A stretch of 8,441 nt of DNA from Betaproteobacteria bacterium (lineage in GTDB: Bacteria; Pseudomonadota; Gammaproteobacteria; Burkholderiales; SG8-39), in the NCBI GenBank assembly GCA_016867955.1, contig VGIE01000078.1:1-8441 (forward strand). Reading direction: 5' to 3'. Positions 1 through 7,122 of the stretch are shown one piece after another. Position 1 is the stretch's first letter, and each line of letters opens with the position of its first letter. The notes beneath the pieces were generated by a model. That model was not told the DNA's origin and did no database searches. It saw only the letters and a program-made list of their open reading frames with translations. The position numbers were made by a program, and so were the translations under genes.

Positions 1-61
1 CAGTTGCAGTGAGAGTCTTAAGTCTAGCGTAGAGCTAATGCAGGTTCAATCGCTGGTTCAC

Positions 62-81
62 CTCCTGGGGCAGGAGTTTTT
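62..81 (+). terminator. Probable Rho-independent terminator at the island edge
   Basis: A perfect 6-bp stem (CTCCTG at 62-67, CAGGAG at 71-76) closes a GGG loop and runs directly into five T residues (77-81). This is the classic intrinsic terminator layout on the + strand. What it would terminate lies left of the window: all three + frames of the first 60 bases carry no recognisable protein. The stem is short and I cannot compute its stability. It sits immediately before the point where the integrase remnant becomes recognisable, so it may mark the join between two pieces of DNA. Confidence 0.5.
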
Positions 82-90
82 GCAATTCAT

Positions 91-414
91 GCCACCCTGC
101 AGCCGGGCACGCCGTGGCTCTTTCCCTCAGCCGGCGCAAAAGAAGGCCGCACCGTCAATCTCGACAAGCCATTTCGTCGCTGCGTGCTCGCCGCCGGTCT
201 CGATGTCACCCAAGTCGTGCGGCACACGCTGCGCCACACCGCCATCACGCATCTGGTGCAGGCCGGCGTCGATCTGCCCACCGTGAAGCGCATCAGCGGC
301 CACAAGAACCTGAGCATGGTCGAGCGCTACAGCCACCAGAACGGCGCACACATTCAGAGCGCGATGGACAAGCTGCAAGAGCGCTACAAGTCCAAAGATA
401 CGAAGGCATCGTAA
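91..414 (+). pseudogene. Tyrosine-recombinase (phage-type integrase) C-terminal remnant
   Basis: About 107 residues of the catalytic domain of a site-specific tyrosine recombinase, the enzyme that inserts and excises islands and prophages. Visible motifs are a PWLFPS segment (from 112), the HTLRH box with the second catalytic Arg (codon at 232), the SGHK box with its His at 301, and the ERYSH box with the nucleophilic Tyr at 328-330. A short charged tail ends at TAA 412-414. The N-terminal DNA-binding domains, the first catalytic Arg and the beta-hairpin Lys are absent. The same frame is closed by a TAG at 25-27, and no ATG, and no GTG before 184, lies between that stop and the motifs. A typical family member is 300-400 residues, so this is a broken gene and not a small protein. 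The left boundary is approximate: similarity by eye fades before about 100. It lies 79 bp from the 3' end of a tRNA, as expected for an integrase at its attachment site. Confidence 0.85.
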
Positions 415-425
415 TTTCCGGCGCG

Positions 426-447
426 ATTACACAGGAATTACACAGGC
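426..447 (+). repeat. Tandem 11-bp direct repeat between integrase remnant and tRNA
   Basis: ATTACACAGG occurs at 426-435 and again at 437-446, giving an 11-bp period (one helical turn) with only the spacer base differing. It lies 11 bp after the integrase stop and 47 bp before the tRNA 3' end. Closely spaced direct repeats here are typical of arm-type sites for the integrase or sites for an excisionase. That function is an inference from position; the repeat itself is directly visible. Confidence 0.6.
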
Positions 448-493
448 AACAAAAAGCGCAACCTTGTGGGCTGGGCTATCTGCTTGAATCATT

Positions 494-569
494 TGGCTCC
501 CCGACCAGGGCTCGAACCTGGGACCTGCGGATTAACAGTCCGTCGCTCTACCAACTGAGCTATCAGGGA
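494..569 (-). tRNA. tRNA-Asn (anticodon GUU)
   Basis: Reading the - strand, a 76-nt cloverleaf folds cleanly. The 7-bp acceptor is TCCCTGA against TCGGGGA, with one G-U pair. The D arm contains AGCTCAGTTGGTAGAGC, and the anticodon loop is CTGTTAA with GTT at 534-536. The T arm contains GGTTCGAGCC, the discriminator base is G, and the 3' CCA is encoded (TGG at 494-496 on +). It charges with asparagine and reads AAU/AAC codons. The gene appears intact, so an element inserted at its 3' end would have restored the tRNA 3' half. A good -10 box lies 16 nt upstream. The T-arm-to-CCA half (494-518) is the likely attachment core for the neighbouring integrase remnant. Confidence 0.97.
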
Positions 570-585
570 ATGAAATGCGGATGAA

Positions 586-591
586 ATTATA
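586..591 (-). promoter_or_regulatory. Probable -10 box of the tRNA-Asn promoter
   Basis: The - strand reads a perfect TATAAT here, 16 nt before the first base of the tRNA. That would give a leader of roughly 10 nt, normal for a tRNA gene. No good -35 hexamer is visible at 16-18 nt spacing (the bases there are close to TGGGAC). The rest of the 570-704 gap holds only weak 5-bp dyads and no gene. The aminotransferase upstream has no clear terminator, so some readthrough into the tRNA is possible. Confidence 0.5.
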
Positions 592-704
592 CCGCAACTC
601 AAGTACCCGTCCCATCACCGGAGGTAGTTTCGCTCTGACGAAAGTCGGCACGTTCATCAATCCCGACAAAGATAAGGGCGTCGCTCCGAACTGTACCCCC
701 GAGC

Positions 705-1922
705 CTAGCGCAGGACGGCCGCAACCGCACGCGCGACGTAATCAATGTTCCTGTCGTTCAGCGCGGCGACACATATCCGGCCTGTGTCGACGGCATAGAT
801 ACCGAACTCTTCACGAAGTCGCAGAACGGCGGCTTGGGACAGCCCGGAATACGAGAACATGCCGCGCTGCCGGGAGACGAAGCTGAAATCCGTTCCCGGC
901 GCGTGCTGACGCAACTTGGCGACAAGATGCTGTCGCATGGACCTGATTCGATCGCGCATTTCCGCCAATTCACCTTCCCAGATCTTGCGGAGCTCCGGAG
1001 AGTTGAGTACGGCGGTCACGATCTGCCCGCCATGGGTAGGTGGATTCGAATAGCTGGCCCGGATCGTGCGCTTGAGCTGCGACAGCACCCGCGCCGCTTC
1101 ATCGGCGCTGTCGGTCACGACCGACAGCGCGCCGACGCGCTCGCCATAGAGCGAAAAGGACTTGGAGAACGAATTGGAGACGAACACCGGGCCGCCGCTA
1201 CCGGCGAAGCGCCGAGCCGCGTCGGCATCGACATCAAGTCCGTCGCCGAAACCCTGGTAGGCAAGGTCAAGGAAAGGCACGAGCGCGCGCGTCCGCACGA
1301 CTTCGATCACCCGGGTCCATTGCTCGGGGGACAGATCCACGCCGGTGGGGTTGTGGCAGCAGGCGTGCAGCACCACGATCGATCCCTCACGCAGCCCGTT
1401 CATGGCCGCGAGCATTGCCTGAAAATCCAGCCCGTGCGTGGCCGGGTCGTAATATGGATAGTGGTTTACCTTGAATCCCGCGCCCTCGAACAACGCCCGG
1501 TGATTCTCCCAGCTGGGATCGCTGATCCAGACTTGGGCATCCGGGGCTGCTCTGCGCAGAAAATCAGCGCCGATCTTGAGGCCACCGGTGCCGCCCAAGG
1601 CCTGTACCGTCACGATCCGGCTCTCGCGGACCGCAGCGACGTCTGCTCCGAATACCAGTTCCCGAACGGCCTTGTCATAAGCGGCGATTCCGTCGATCGG
1701 CAAATAGCCGCGCGGCGGCAGGTTGTCTGCCATCTGGCGCTCTGCACGCCTGACGCATTCGAGCAGGGGAACTTTGCCCGCGGCGTCATGGTAAATGCCA
1801 ACGCCGAGGTTGACCTTGTTCGGGTTCTTGTCTGCGTTATAGGCCTCGGTGAGACCGAGGATCGGGTCGCGGGGCGCGAGTTCCACGGCCTGCAGCAGGG
1901 ATGAGGGGCGGTGTGCGGTCAT
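705..1922 (-). CDS. tyrB: Aspartate/aromatic amino acid aminotransferase (class I, PLP-dependent)
   Basis: A 405-residue fold-type I aminotransferase that moves the amino group between aspartate or aromatic amino acids and 2-oxoglutarate, using pyridoxal phosphate in the cytoplasm. Length matches E. coli AspC/TyrB (about 396-397). Key residues counted from the chosen start: substrate-pocket Trp138 in PSWENH, Asn191 in HNPTG, Asp219 and Tyr222 in FLDLAYQG, the Schiff-base Lys254 in SNSFSKSFSLYGERVG, Arg262, and the carboxylate-binding Arg382 in DTGRICV. The N-terminus aligns as DPILGLTEAYNAD, as in AspC. The SFSKSFSLYGERVG box is closer to TyrB-type enzymes, but aspartate and tyrosine specificity cannot be separated by eye, so the symbol is tentative. 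An in-frame ATG at 1955 would add 11 residues; ATG 1922 is preferred because it leaves room for a promoter. Neither start has a strong Shine-Dalgarno. It is divergent from uvrB and stops with TAG 705-707. Confidence 0.93.
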   Translation of the reverse strand: MTAHRPSSLLQAVELAPRDPILGLTEAYNADKNPNKVNLGVGIYHDAAGKVPLLECVRRAERQMADNLPPRGYLPIDGIAAYDKAVRELVFGADVAAVRESRIVTVQALGGTGGLKIGADFLRRAAPDAQVWISDPSWENHRALFEGAGFKVNHYPYYDPATHGLDFQAMLAAMNGLREGSIVVLHACCHNPTGVDLSPEQWTRVIEVVRTRALVPFLDLAYQGFGDGLDVDADAARRFAGSGGPVFVSNSFSKSFSLYGERVGALSVVTDSADEAARVLSQLKRTIRASYSNPPTHGGQIVTAVLNSPELRKIWEGELAEMRDRIRSMRQHLVAKLRQHAPGTDFSFVSRQRGMFSYSGLSQAAVLRLREEFGIYAVDTGRICVAALNDRNIDYVARAVAAVLR

Positions 1923-1953
1923 GGTGATAGACTGATCGGTTGCGAATGCAGTC

Positions 1954-1959
1954 ATTCTA
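1954..1959 (-). promoter_or_regulatory. Possible -10 box for the aminotransferase gene
   Basis: The - strand reads TAGAAT (5 of 6 to TATAAT) 31 nt before ATG 1922. Transcription would begin around 1947, leaving a leader of about 25 nt. No convincing -35 hexamer is seen at the right spacing. If real, it supports ATG 1922 and rules out ATG 1955 as the start of the aminotransferase. Confidence 0.25.
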
Positions 1960-1967
1960 CCGTACCC

Positions 1968-4028
1968 GTGCAAGCCACCTTTCCCAACAGCCCCTTCGTT
2001 CTGAATCTGCCGTTCGATCCGGCCGGTGACCAGCCAGAGGCGATCGCGCGTCTGGTCGAGGGATTCGGAGATGGCCTGGCCTATCAGACGCTGCTCGGCG
2101 TAACCGGATCCGGCAAGACCTTCACCATGGCCAATGTCATCGCCCGGCTTGGGCGGCCGGCGCTGGTGCTTGCGCCGAACAAGACGCTCGCAGCGCAGCT
2201 CTACGCGGAAATGCGCGAGTTCTTCCCGCAGAACGCGGTGGAGTACTTTGTTTCCTACTACGATTACTACCAGCCAGAAGCGTACGTGCCCTCGCGTGAC
2301 CTCTTCATCGAAAAGGACTCCGCCATCAATGAGCACATCGAGCAGATGCGGCTGTCGGCGACAAAGTCACTGTTGGAGCGCAAGGACACCGTGATTGTCG
2401 GAACCGTTTCGTGCATCTACGGGATTGGCGACCCGGTGGACTATCACGGCATGATTCTGCACTTGCGCAGGGGGGAGCGGTATTCGCAGCGGGACATCAT
2501 CGCGCGCCTTGCAGCGATGCAGTACGAGCGCAATGAGCTCGATTTCAAGCGGGGCTCGTTTCGGGTGAGGGGTGATGTTCTCGATGTGTTTCCGGCCGAG
2601 AATTCGGAAACCGCGCTGCGCATCGAACTGTTCGACGACGAGGTCGACAATCTGTCGATGTTCGACCCACTCACCGGGCAGAGTCATCATGCCGTGCCCC
2701 GTTTCACGGTGTATCCGTCCAGCCACTACGTGACGCCGAGGGAAACGACGCTGCGCGCCGTCGAGGCCATCAAGCAGGAGTTGCGCGAGCGGATCGAGCA
2801 CTTCCATCAGGCCGGCAAGCTGGTCGAGGCGCAGCGCATCGAGCAACGCACCCGTTTCGATCTGGAGATGCTGGCTGAACTCGGATTCTGCAAGGGCATC
2901 GAGAATTACTCCCGGCATCTCTCCGGGCGGAACGCCGGGGAGCCGCCGCCGACGCTGATCGACTATCTTCCGCCTGACGCTTTGATGATCATCGACGAGA
3001 GCCACGTCACCATCGGCCAGCTGGGCGGCATGTACAAGGGGGACCGGTCTCGCAAGGAGAACCTGGTCGATTACGGCTTCCGTTTGCCATCTGCGCTCGA
3101 CAACAGGCCACTGAAGTTCGCGGAATTCGAGCGCCTGATGCGCCAGACAGTATTCGTGTCCGCAACGCCAGCCGAGTACGAGCGGCAACATTCGGGGCAG
3201 GTGGTGGAGCAGGTTGTGCGTCCAACCGGGCTGGTGGACCCCCAGATTGAGGTTAAGCCGGCGGCCACCCAGGTAGATGACCTCCTGTCCGAGATATCGG
3301 CGCGAACGGCACTCGGCGAGCGTGTCCTGGTGACGACGCTGACCAAGCGCATGGCCGAGGAGCTGACCGATTACCTTGGAGAGCACGGCGCCAAGGTGCG
3401 CTACCTGCATTCGGAAATCGAAACCGTGGAAAGGGTCGAGATCATTCGCGATCTGAGACTCGGGGAGTTCGATGTGCTGGTGGGCATCAATCTGTTGCGC
3501 GAGGGCCTGGATATTCCCGAGGTTTCACTGGTTGCAATACTCGATGCAGACAAGGAGGGATTCCTGCGATCCGAGCGTTCACTTGTGCAAACCATCGGAC
3601 GCGCGGCCAGGCACCTGAACGGTAAAGCGATCCTGTATGCCGACCAGATCACCGATTCGATGAAGCGCGCCATCGACGAGACGGAGCGGAGGCGCAACAA
3701 GCAGCTGGCGTTCAACCGAGTGCACCAGATCACCCCCAAGGGGATCGTAAAGAACGTGCGGGACTTGATCGATGGCGTGTACAACGCGCAGGACGTGCGC
3801 GAGCAGCTGAAGGCCGCGCAGGAGCAGATCCGTTACGAAGCGATGTCGGAGAAGCAACTGGGCCGGGAGATCAAGCAACTGGAAAAGCAGATGATCGAGT
3901 TTGCCCGCAATCTGGAGTTCGAGAAGGCGGCACATTCGCGGGACCGGCTGGCCGAACTCAAGCGCCTGTTCTTTGGCGCACTGCCTGAAGATGAGAAGGC
4001 GCTGCCTCGGGAGCAGCCGGTTGGGTGA
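1968..4028 (+). CDS. uvrB: UvrABC excinuclease subunit B
   Basis: The damage-verification helicase of nucleotide excision repair. UvrA2-UvrB2 loads it on DNA; it probes the lesion with its beta-hairpin and then recruits UvrC for the dual incision. From the GTG at 1968 the protein has 686 residues (E. coli UvrB has 673). Domains in order: Walker A GVTGSGKT (44-51); the tyrosine-rich beta-hairpin base SYYDYYQPEAYVP (97-109); UvrA-interacting domain 2 (about 155-250); the DESH box (343-346); VSATP (397-401); helicase motif V GINLLREGLDIPE (506-518); motif VI QTIGRAARH (541-549); and the C-terminal UVR domain that contacts UvrC (about 632-668). All catalytic motifs are intact. A GTG at 1911 is also open and would add 19 residues, but homologues start near FPNSPF and that extension would overlap the divergent aminotransferase. 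No LexA-like CTGT-N8-ACAG box is visible in 1860-1970, so SOS control is not evident. Confidence 0.96.
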   Translation: MQATFPNSPFVLNLPFDPAGDQPEAIARLVEGFGDGLAYQTLLGVTGSGKTFTMANVIARLGRPALVLAPNKTLAAQLYAEMREFFPQNAVEYFVSYYDYYQPEAYVPSRDLFIEKDSAINEHIEQMRLSATKSLLERKDTVIVGTVSCIYGIGDPVDYHGMILHLRRGERYSQRDIIARLAAMQYERNELDFKRGSFRVRGDVLDVFPAENSETALRIELFDDEVDNLSMFDPLTGQSHHAVPRFTVYPSSHYVTPRETTLRAVEAIKQELRERIEHFHQAGKLVEAQRIEQRTRFDLEMLAELGFCKGIENYSRHLSGRNAGEPPPTLIDYLPPDALMIIDESHVTIGQLGGMYKGDRSRKENLVDYGFRLPSALDNRPLKFAEFERLMRQTVFVSATPAEYERQHSGQVVEQVVRPTGLVDPQIEVKPAATQVDDLLSEISARTALGERVLVTTLTKRMAEELTDYLGEHGAKVRYLHSEIETVERVEIIRDLRLGEFDVLVGINLLREGLDIPEVSLVAILDADKEGFLRSERSLVQTIGRAARHLNGKAILYADQITDSMKRAIDETERRRNKQLAFNRVHQITPKGIVKNVRDLIDGVYNAQDVREQLKAAQEQIRYEAMSEKQLGREIKQLEKQMIEFARNLEFEKAAHSRDRLAELKRLFFGALPEDEKALPREQPVG

Positions 4029-4294
4029 TGCGCCCGTCCGGCTAGCGTCGCCGGCAGGCATTGAACCGGGGCAAGCGATTGCTGCGGACGCTTGCGAGGG
4101 CCATTGCGCAGTCTCCGCACGCATGCTGCGATAGCTTTCGCGTCCCGCCCAATGCGCCGGTTTCACGGTACGGAAATCGCCGATACCGATGGCAGTAATT
4201 ACTGGACTACGATAGATTCCGCAATGACGTAATATGCTATCTGTCAGGATTAAGCATGCGGGCAAGCGACGGCCGCCTTTTCGGGCGTACAAGG
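4029..4294. other. Gene-free spacer between uvrB and the shared terminator
   Basis: No coding region is supported. Two short perfect dyads are visible: CCGGC (4038-4042) with GCCGG (4050-4054), loop 7; and GCAAGCG (4071-4077) with CGCTTGC (4089-4095), loop 11. Neither is followed by a T-run, so they look like 3'-UTR structure of uvrB and not intrinsic terminators. GGGCAAGCGA recurs at about 4069 and 4259. A start-like AGGA plus ATG at 4246-4258 leads into an open frame that immediately enters the terminator and the antisense of rne; I do not call it a gene. Confidence 0.5.
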
Positions 4295-4323
4295 AACAAA
4301 GCCGCCCGTTGGGCGGCTTTGTT
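4295..4323. terminator. Bidirectional intrinsic terminator between uvrB and rne
   Basis: A perfect 13-bp inverted repeat (AACAAAGCCGCCC at 4295-4307, GGGCGGCTTTGTT at 4311-4323) closes a 3-nt loop. The inner stem is GC-rich; the outer pairs are A-rich on the 5' side and T-rich on the 3' side on both strands. This is the standard symmetric terminator placed between convergent genes. It should stop uvrB transcription from the left and rne transcription from the right. Confidence 0.88.
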
Positions 4324-4333
4324 GGTTCCTGTT

Positions 4334-4369
4334 GGCGCCTTGAACGGTGACGCTAAGCGTCAAGGCGCC
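4334..4369 (-). repeat. Inverted repeat enclosing the rne stop codon
   Basis: GGCGCCTTGA at 4334-4343 is the exact reverse complement of TCAAGGCGCC at 4360-4369, a perfect 10-bp stem with a 16-nt loop. The rne stop codon (4360-4362) is inside one arm. A second perfect dyad, TGACGC (4348-4353) with GCGTCA (4357-4362), loop TAA, uses the same stop-codon bases, so the two hairpins cannot form together. The terminator lies just downstream in the rne mRNA. Confidence 0.7.
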
Positions 4370-7122
4370 TGGTCCTTGCGCGTTTGCACCTGGACCATCG
4401 GCACCTCCGGCGGGGGTGGGCGACGCTCGCGCTTGGGCGGCCGGAATTCCAGCTCAGGCACCGTCTCGACCTGCACGTCTTTGCGCGTTTGCACAAGGAC
4501 CAACCCACTGTCCTGCAGCACTTGCTCGATTGGAACGGCGGCCGGGGCGGCCGCGACATTTGTTGCGGGTGCAGTCGCGACGGTTTCCGTTACCGGGCCT
4601 AGCGCGGCTTGTTCGGAGATGACGACTGACTCCTCTACGGGCTCTGGCACGACCGCAGCGACAGGCTCGGCCGCCGCCCGTTCCTGAAGCTGCTCAGGGG
4701 CGGGGGTGGCTGCCAGTGCGGGCTGTTCGGTGTGATTCGCACCAACGGGGCTGACGTGCTGTTCCACCTCGCGCTCGGCCGCCGGTTCGGTCGGCAGCGG
4801 CATGGCCATTGCCGCTAATGCGCCAGCGTCTGCGGCCGGGACATCGGCAGATTGCTGCACGCGCGCCCCGTCCCGCGGCTCTCTGCCCTCGCGATTGCGG
4901 TCGCGACCGCCGCGCCTCCGGCGTCGACGCTCTCCTTCGGGCTGACTGGCTCCGTTGCCTTCGGCTCGTGTCGTCTCGCGGGCATCCTCAGTGGCAGCGC
5001 TCATTGCAGCCGCCTTGAAAACGGACTCTGCGTTCGCCGCATTTTCCGGCCGCGCTTCACTTGGCTGGCGCTCCGGGCGCGGCCCGCGTTCAGGGCGTGG
5101 CCCGCGTTCCGTCCGCTCGCCGCGCGCCTCGTTGCGCTGGCCCCGTTCCGGTCGCGGAGGACGCTCGCTCAGGCGCGACTGCTGGCCCTCTGCCTGACCG
5201 TCGCGGTGACCTTCGCGCTGGGCGCTGCGTGGTCCAGCACGTCTTCCATCGCGCCACGGGCGGCCTTCCTGACTATCGCGGCGGCCGCGGGAATCCCGGC
5301 CTTCCGAACGCTCAGTGCGATCCCGGTGACCGTCACGGGCGCCTTCGTGGGGCTTGGGCCTCACTGGCGTGGCTTCGGCGGGGGTTGCCGGCTGAGCATC
5401 GCGCTTGAACCAGCCGACGATCCTGCCGAAGATTCCTGCGCGACCGGGTGCCTGTCGCACGGCGGCAATCGCGTTTGGGACCGCGGTTGCCGGGGCTGCT
5501 GGCATGGGGGCGGGTTGACCCGGGACGAAGTTCTGTACCGCGGCCTGGGCGCGCTGCGGCCTGATGTTCGCGGAGGAGGTCTGGTCAGACTCCCTCTCGG
5601 CCGGAATGGCGACCAGTTCGTAGGATGCCGGAAGCGCCCCCTCCTGGTTGAGGTCATCGTGACGACGGCGCTCGACCTGGTAGTTCGGTGTCTCGAGGTG
5701 AATATTGGGGATCAGGATGACATTCACCTTGAGGCGGGCCTCGATGGCATGGATGTCCGCGCGTTTTTCGTTTAGCAGAAAGGTCGCCACGTCCACGGGG
5801 ACCTGCGCGTGAACGGCGGCACTGTTCTCCTTCATCGCCTCCTCCAGGATGATGCGCAGGATATGCAGGGCGGTGGACTCGGTGCCGCGGATATGCCCCG
5901 TACCGTTGCAGCGCGGGCAGGTGATGTTGCTGCCTTCACCCAGCGACGGACGCAGGCGCTGGCGCGAGAGTTCCATCAACCCGAAGCGCGAGATCTTGCC
6001 CATCTGCACGCGCGCCCGGTCATAGTGGAGGGCGTCTCGCAGGCGGTTCTCGACTTCGCGCTGGTTGCGCTGGCTTTCCATGTCGATGAAGTCGATGACG
6101 ATCAGCCCGCCAAGGTCACGCAGGCGTAACTGGCGTGCAATTTCGTCAGCCGCCTCGAGGTTCGTCCGGAACGCCGTCTCCTCGATGTCGCTGCCGCGCG
6201 TTGCGCGCGCCGAGTTGACGTCTACCGAAACCAGTGCCTCGGTATGGTCGATGACGATGGCGCCGCCCGACGGCAGGCTGACTTGCCGCGAATAGGCGGT
6301 TTCGATCTGATGCTCGATCTGGAAGCGCGAGAAGAGCGGCACATCATCCTGGTAGCGCTTGACCCGGCCGACGTTGTCGGGCATGACATGCGCCATGAAG
6401 ACCTGCGCCTGCTCGAAAATGGCGTCGGTGTCGATTAGGATCTCGCCGATCTCGGCGTGAAAGTAGTCTCGTATTGCTCGGATGACCAGGCTGCCTTCCT
6501 GGTAGATCAGGAAGGCGCCTTTCTGGGAATTCGCGGCCTCTTCAATGGCATGCCAAAGCTGGAGCAGGTAGTTCAGGTCCCACTGCAATTCTTCGTATGA
6601 GCGCCCGATGCCGGCGGTACGCCCGATGATGCTCATTCCCTGCTCGATGGGGAGCTTGTCCATGAGGTCACGCAATTCGTTGCGATCCTCGCCTTCGACG
6701 CGACGCGAAACGCCGCCACCGCGCGGATCGTTGGGCATGAGGACAAGGTAGCGGCCAGCAAGGCTGATGAACGTCGTAAGAGCCGCGCCCTTGTTGCCGC
6801 GCTCGTCCTTCTCAATCTGGACGATCAGCTCCTGGCCCTCGTGCAAGGCGTCCTGAATACGAGCGCGGCCGACATCAACGCCGGGCTTGAAGAACGCGCG
6901 GGCTACTTCCCTGAACGGGAGAAACCCATGTCGCTCGGTGCCGTAGTCGACGAATGCGGCCTCGAGGCTGGGCTCTATTCGGGTGATGACACCTTTGTAG
7001 ATGTTGCTCTTGCGCTGTTCCTTGGAGGCCGATTCAATGTCTAGGTCGATAAGCTTTTGACCATCAACAATGGCAACGCGGAGTTCCTCGGCCTGCGTTG
7101 CATTGAAAAGCATGCGCTTCAT
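4360..7122 (-). CDS. rne: Ribonuclease E
   Basis: The essential endoribonuclease that starts mRNA decay, processes rRNA and tRNA precursors and scaffolds the degradosome. It has 920 residues from ATG 7122. Catalytic half (1-~493): MKRMLFNATQ start, S1 domain (about 36-118), 5'-sensor/RNase H-like region, DNase I-like core with metal ligands Asp301 (SVDVNSARAT) and Asp344 (IVIDFIDM), the Zn-link CPRCNGTG (Cys402, Cys405) that holds the tetramer, then the small domain. Non-catalytic half (494-920): a short amphipathic GIFGRIVGWFKR (563-574), which resembles a membrane-targeting helix, an Arg/Glu/Gly-rich RNA-binding stretch (about 591-690, with tandem RPERGP), a second Arg cluster (730-750), an Ala/Pro/Val linker, and a C-terminus with a repeated VQTRKD motif. 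The start was chosen by family alignment and a GGAG 9 nt upstream; a TTG at 7152 would add 10 residues. It is divergent from rluC, as in E. coli. Confidence 0.97.
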   Translation of the reverse strand: MKRMLFNATQAEELRVAIVDGQKLIDLDIESASKEQRKSNIYKGVITRIEPSLEAAFVDYGTERHGFLPFREVARAFFKPGVDVGRARIQDALHEGQELIVQIEKDERGNKGAALTTFISLAGRYLVLMPNDPRGGGVSRRVEGEDRNELRDLMDKLPIEQGMSIIGRTAGIGRSYEELQWDLNYLLQLWHAIEEAANSQKGAFLIYQEGSLVIRAIRDYFHAEIGEILIDTDAIFEQAQVFMAHVMPDNVGRVKRYQDDVPLFSRFQIEHQIETAYSRQVSLPSGGAIVIDHTEALVSVDVNSARATRGSDIEETAFRTNLEAADEIARQLRLRDLGGLIVIDFIDMESQRNQREVENRLRDALHYDRARVQMGKISRFGLMELSRQRLRPSLGEGSNITCPRCNGTGHIRGTESTALHILRIILEEAMKENSAAVHAQVPVDVATFLLNEKRADIHAIEARLKVNVILIPNIHLETPNYQVERRRHDDLNQEGALPASYELVAIPAERESDQTSSANIRPQRAQAAVQNFVPGQPAPMPAAPATAVPNAIAAVRQAPGRAGIFGRIVGWFKRDAQPATPAEATPVRPKPHEGARDGHRDRTERSEGRDSRGRRDSQEGRPWRDGRRAGPRSAQREGHRDGQAEGQQSRLSERPPRPERGQRNEARGERTERGPRPERGPRPERQPSEARPENAANAESVFKAAAMSAATEDARETTRAEGNGASQPEGERRRRRRGGRDRNREGREPRDGARVQQSADVPAADAGALAAMAMPLPTEPAAEREVEQHVSPVGANHTEQPALAATPAPEQLQERAAAEPVAAVVPEPVEESVVISEQAALGPVTETVATAPATNVAAAPAAVPIEQVLQDSGLVLVQTRKDVQVETVPELEFRPPKRERRPPPPEVPMVQVQTRKDQAP
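5075..5110 (-). repeat. Two tandem 18-bp units within the rne arginine-rich region
   Basis: Positions 5075-5092 and 5093-5110 are near-identical 18-bp units differing at two bases, encoding RPERGP-like hexapeptides within about residues 671-684 of RNase E. They look like slippage expansion in a low-complexity RNA-binding region, keep the reading frame, and may vary in copy number between strains. Confidence 0.6.

Noticed and set aside
52..66. 15-mer matching the 3' end of 16S rRNA at 14 of 15 positions (GCTGG, one mismatch, TCACCTCCT)
   Set aside because: None of the helix 45 sequence that should precede it is present, and the match overlaps a terminator stem; most likely chance similarity.
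640..704. Possible terminator for the aminotransferase (GTCGG/CCGAC dyad)
   Set aside because: Only a 5-bp stem with a long loop and no proper T-run on the - strand.
834..1904. Long + strand open frame (356 codons) antisense to the aminotransferase
   Set aside because: It overlaps a gene with all catalytic motifs intact, has no recognisable domains, and is expected from high GC third-position bias.
1860..1970. SOS (LexA) operator for uvrB
   Set aside because: I searched by eye for CTGT-N8-ACAG and close variants and saw none.
2367..3410. Long - strand open frame antisense to uvrB
   Set aside because: It is a shadow of uvrB, with no family features and no start signals.
4256..4687. ATG with an AGGA 6 nt upstream leading into an open frame
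   Set aside because: The frame runs straight through the terminator stem and then antisense to rne; the translation is low complexity.
4852..5775. 307-codon + strand open frame antisense to the rne tail
   Set aside because: It is low-complexity Ala/Arg/Gly sequence mirroring the repetitive RNase E tail; no independent evidence of coding.
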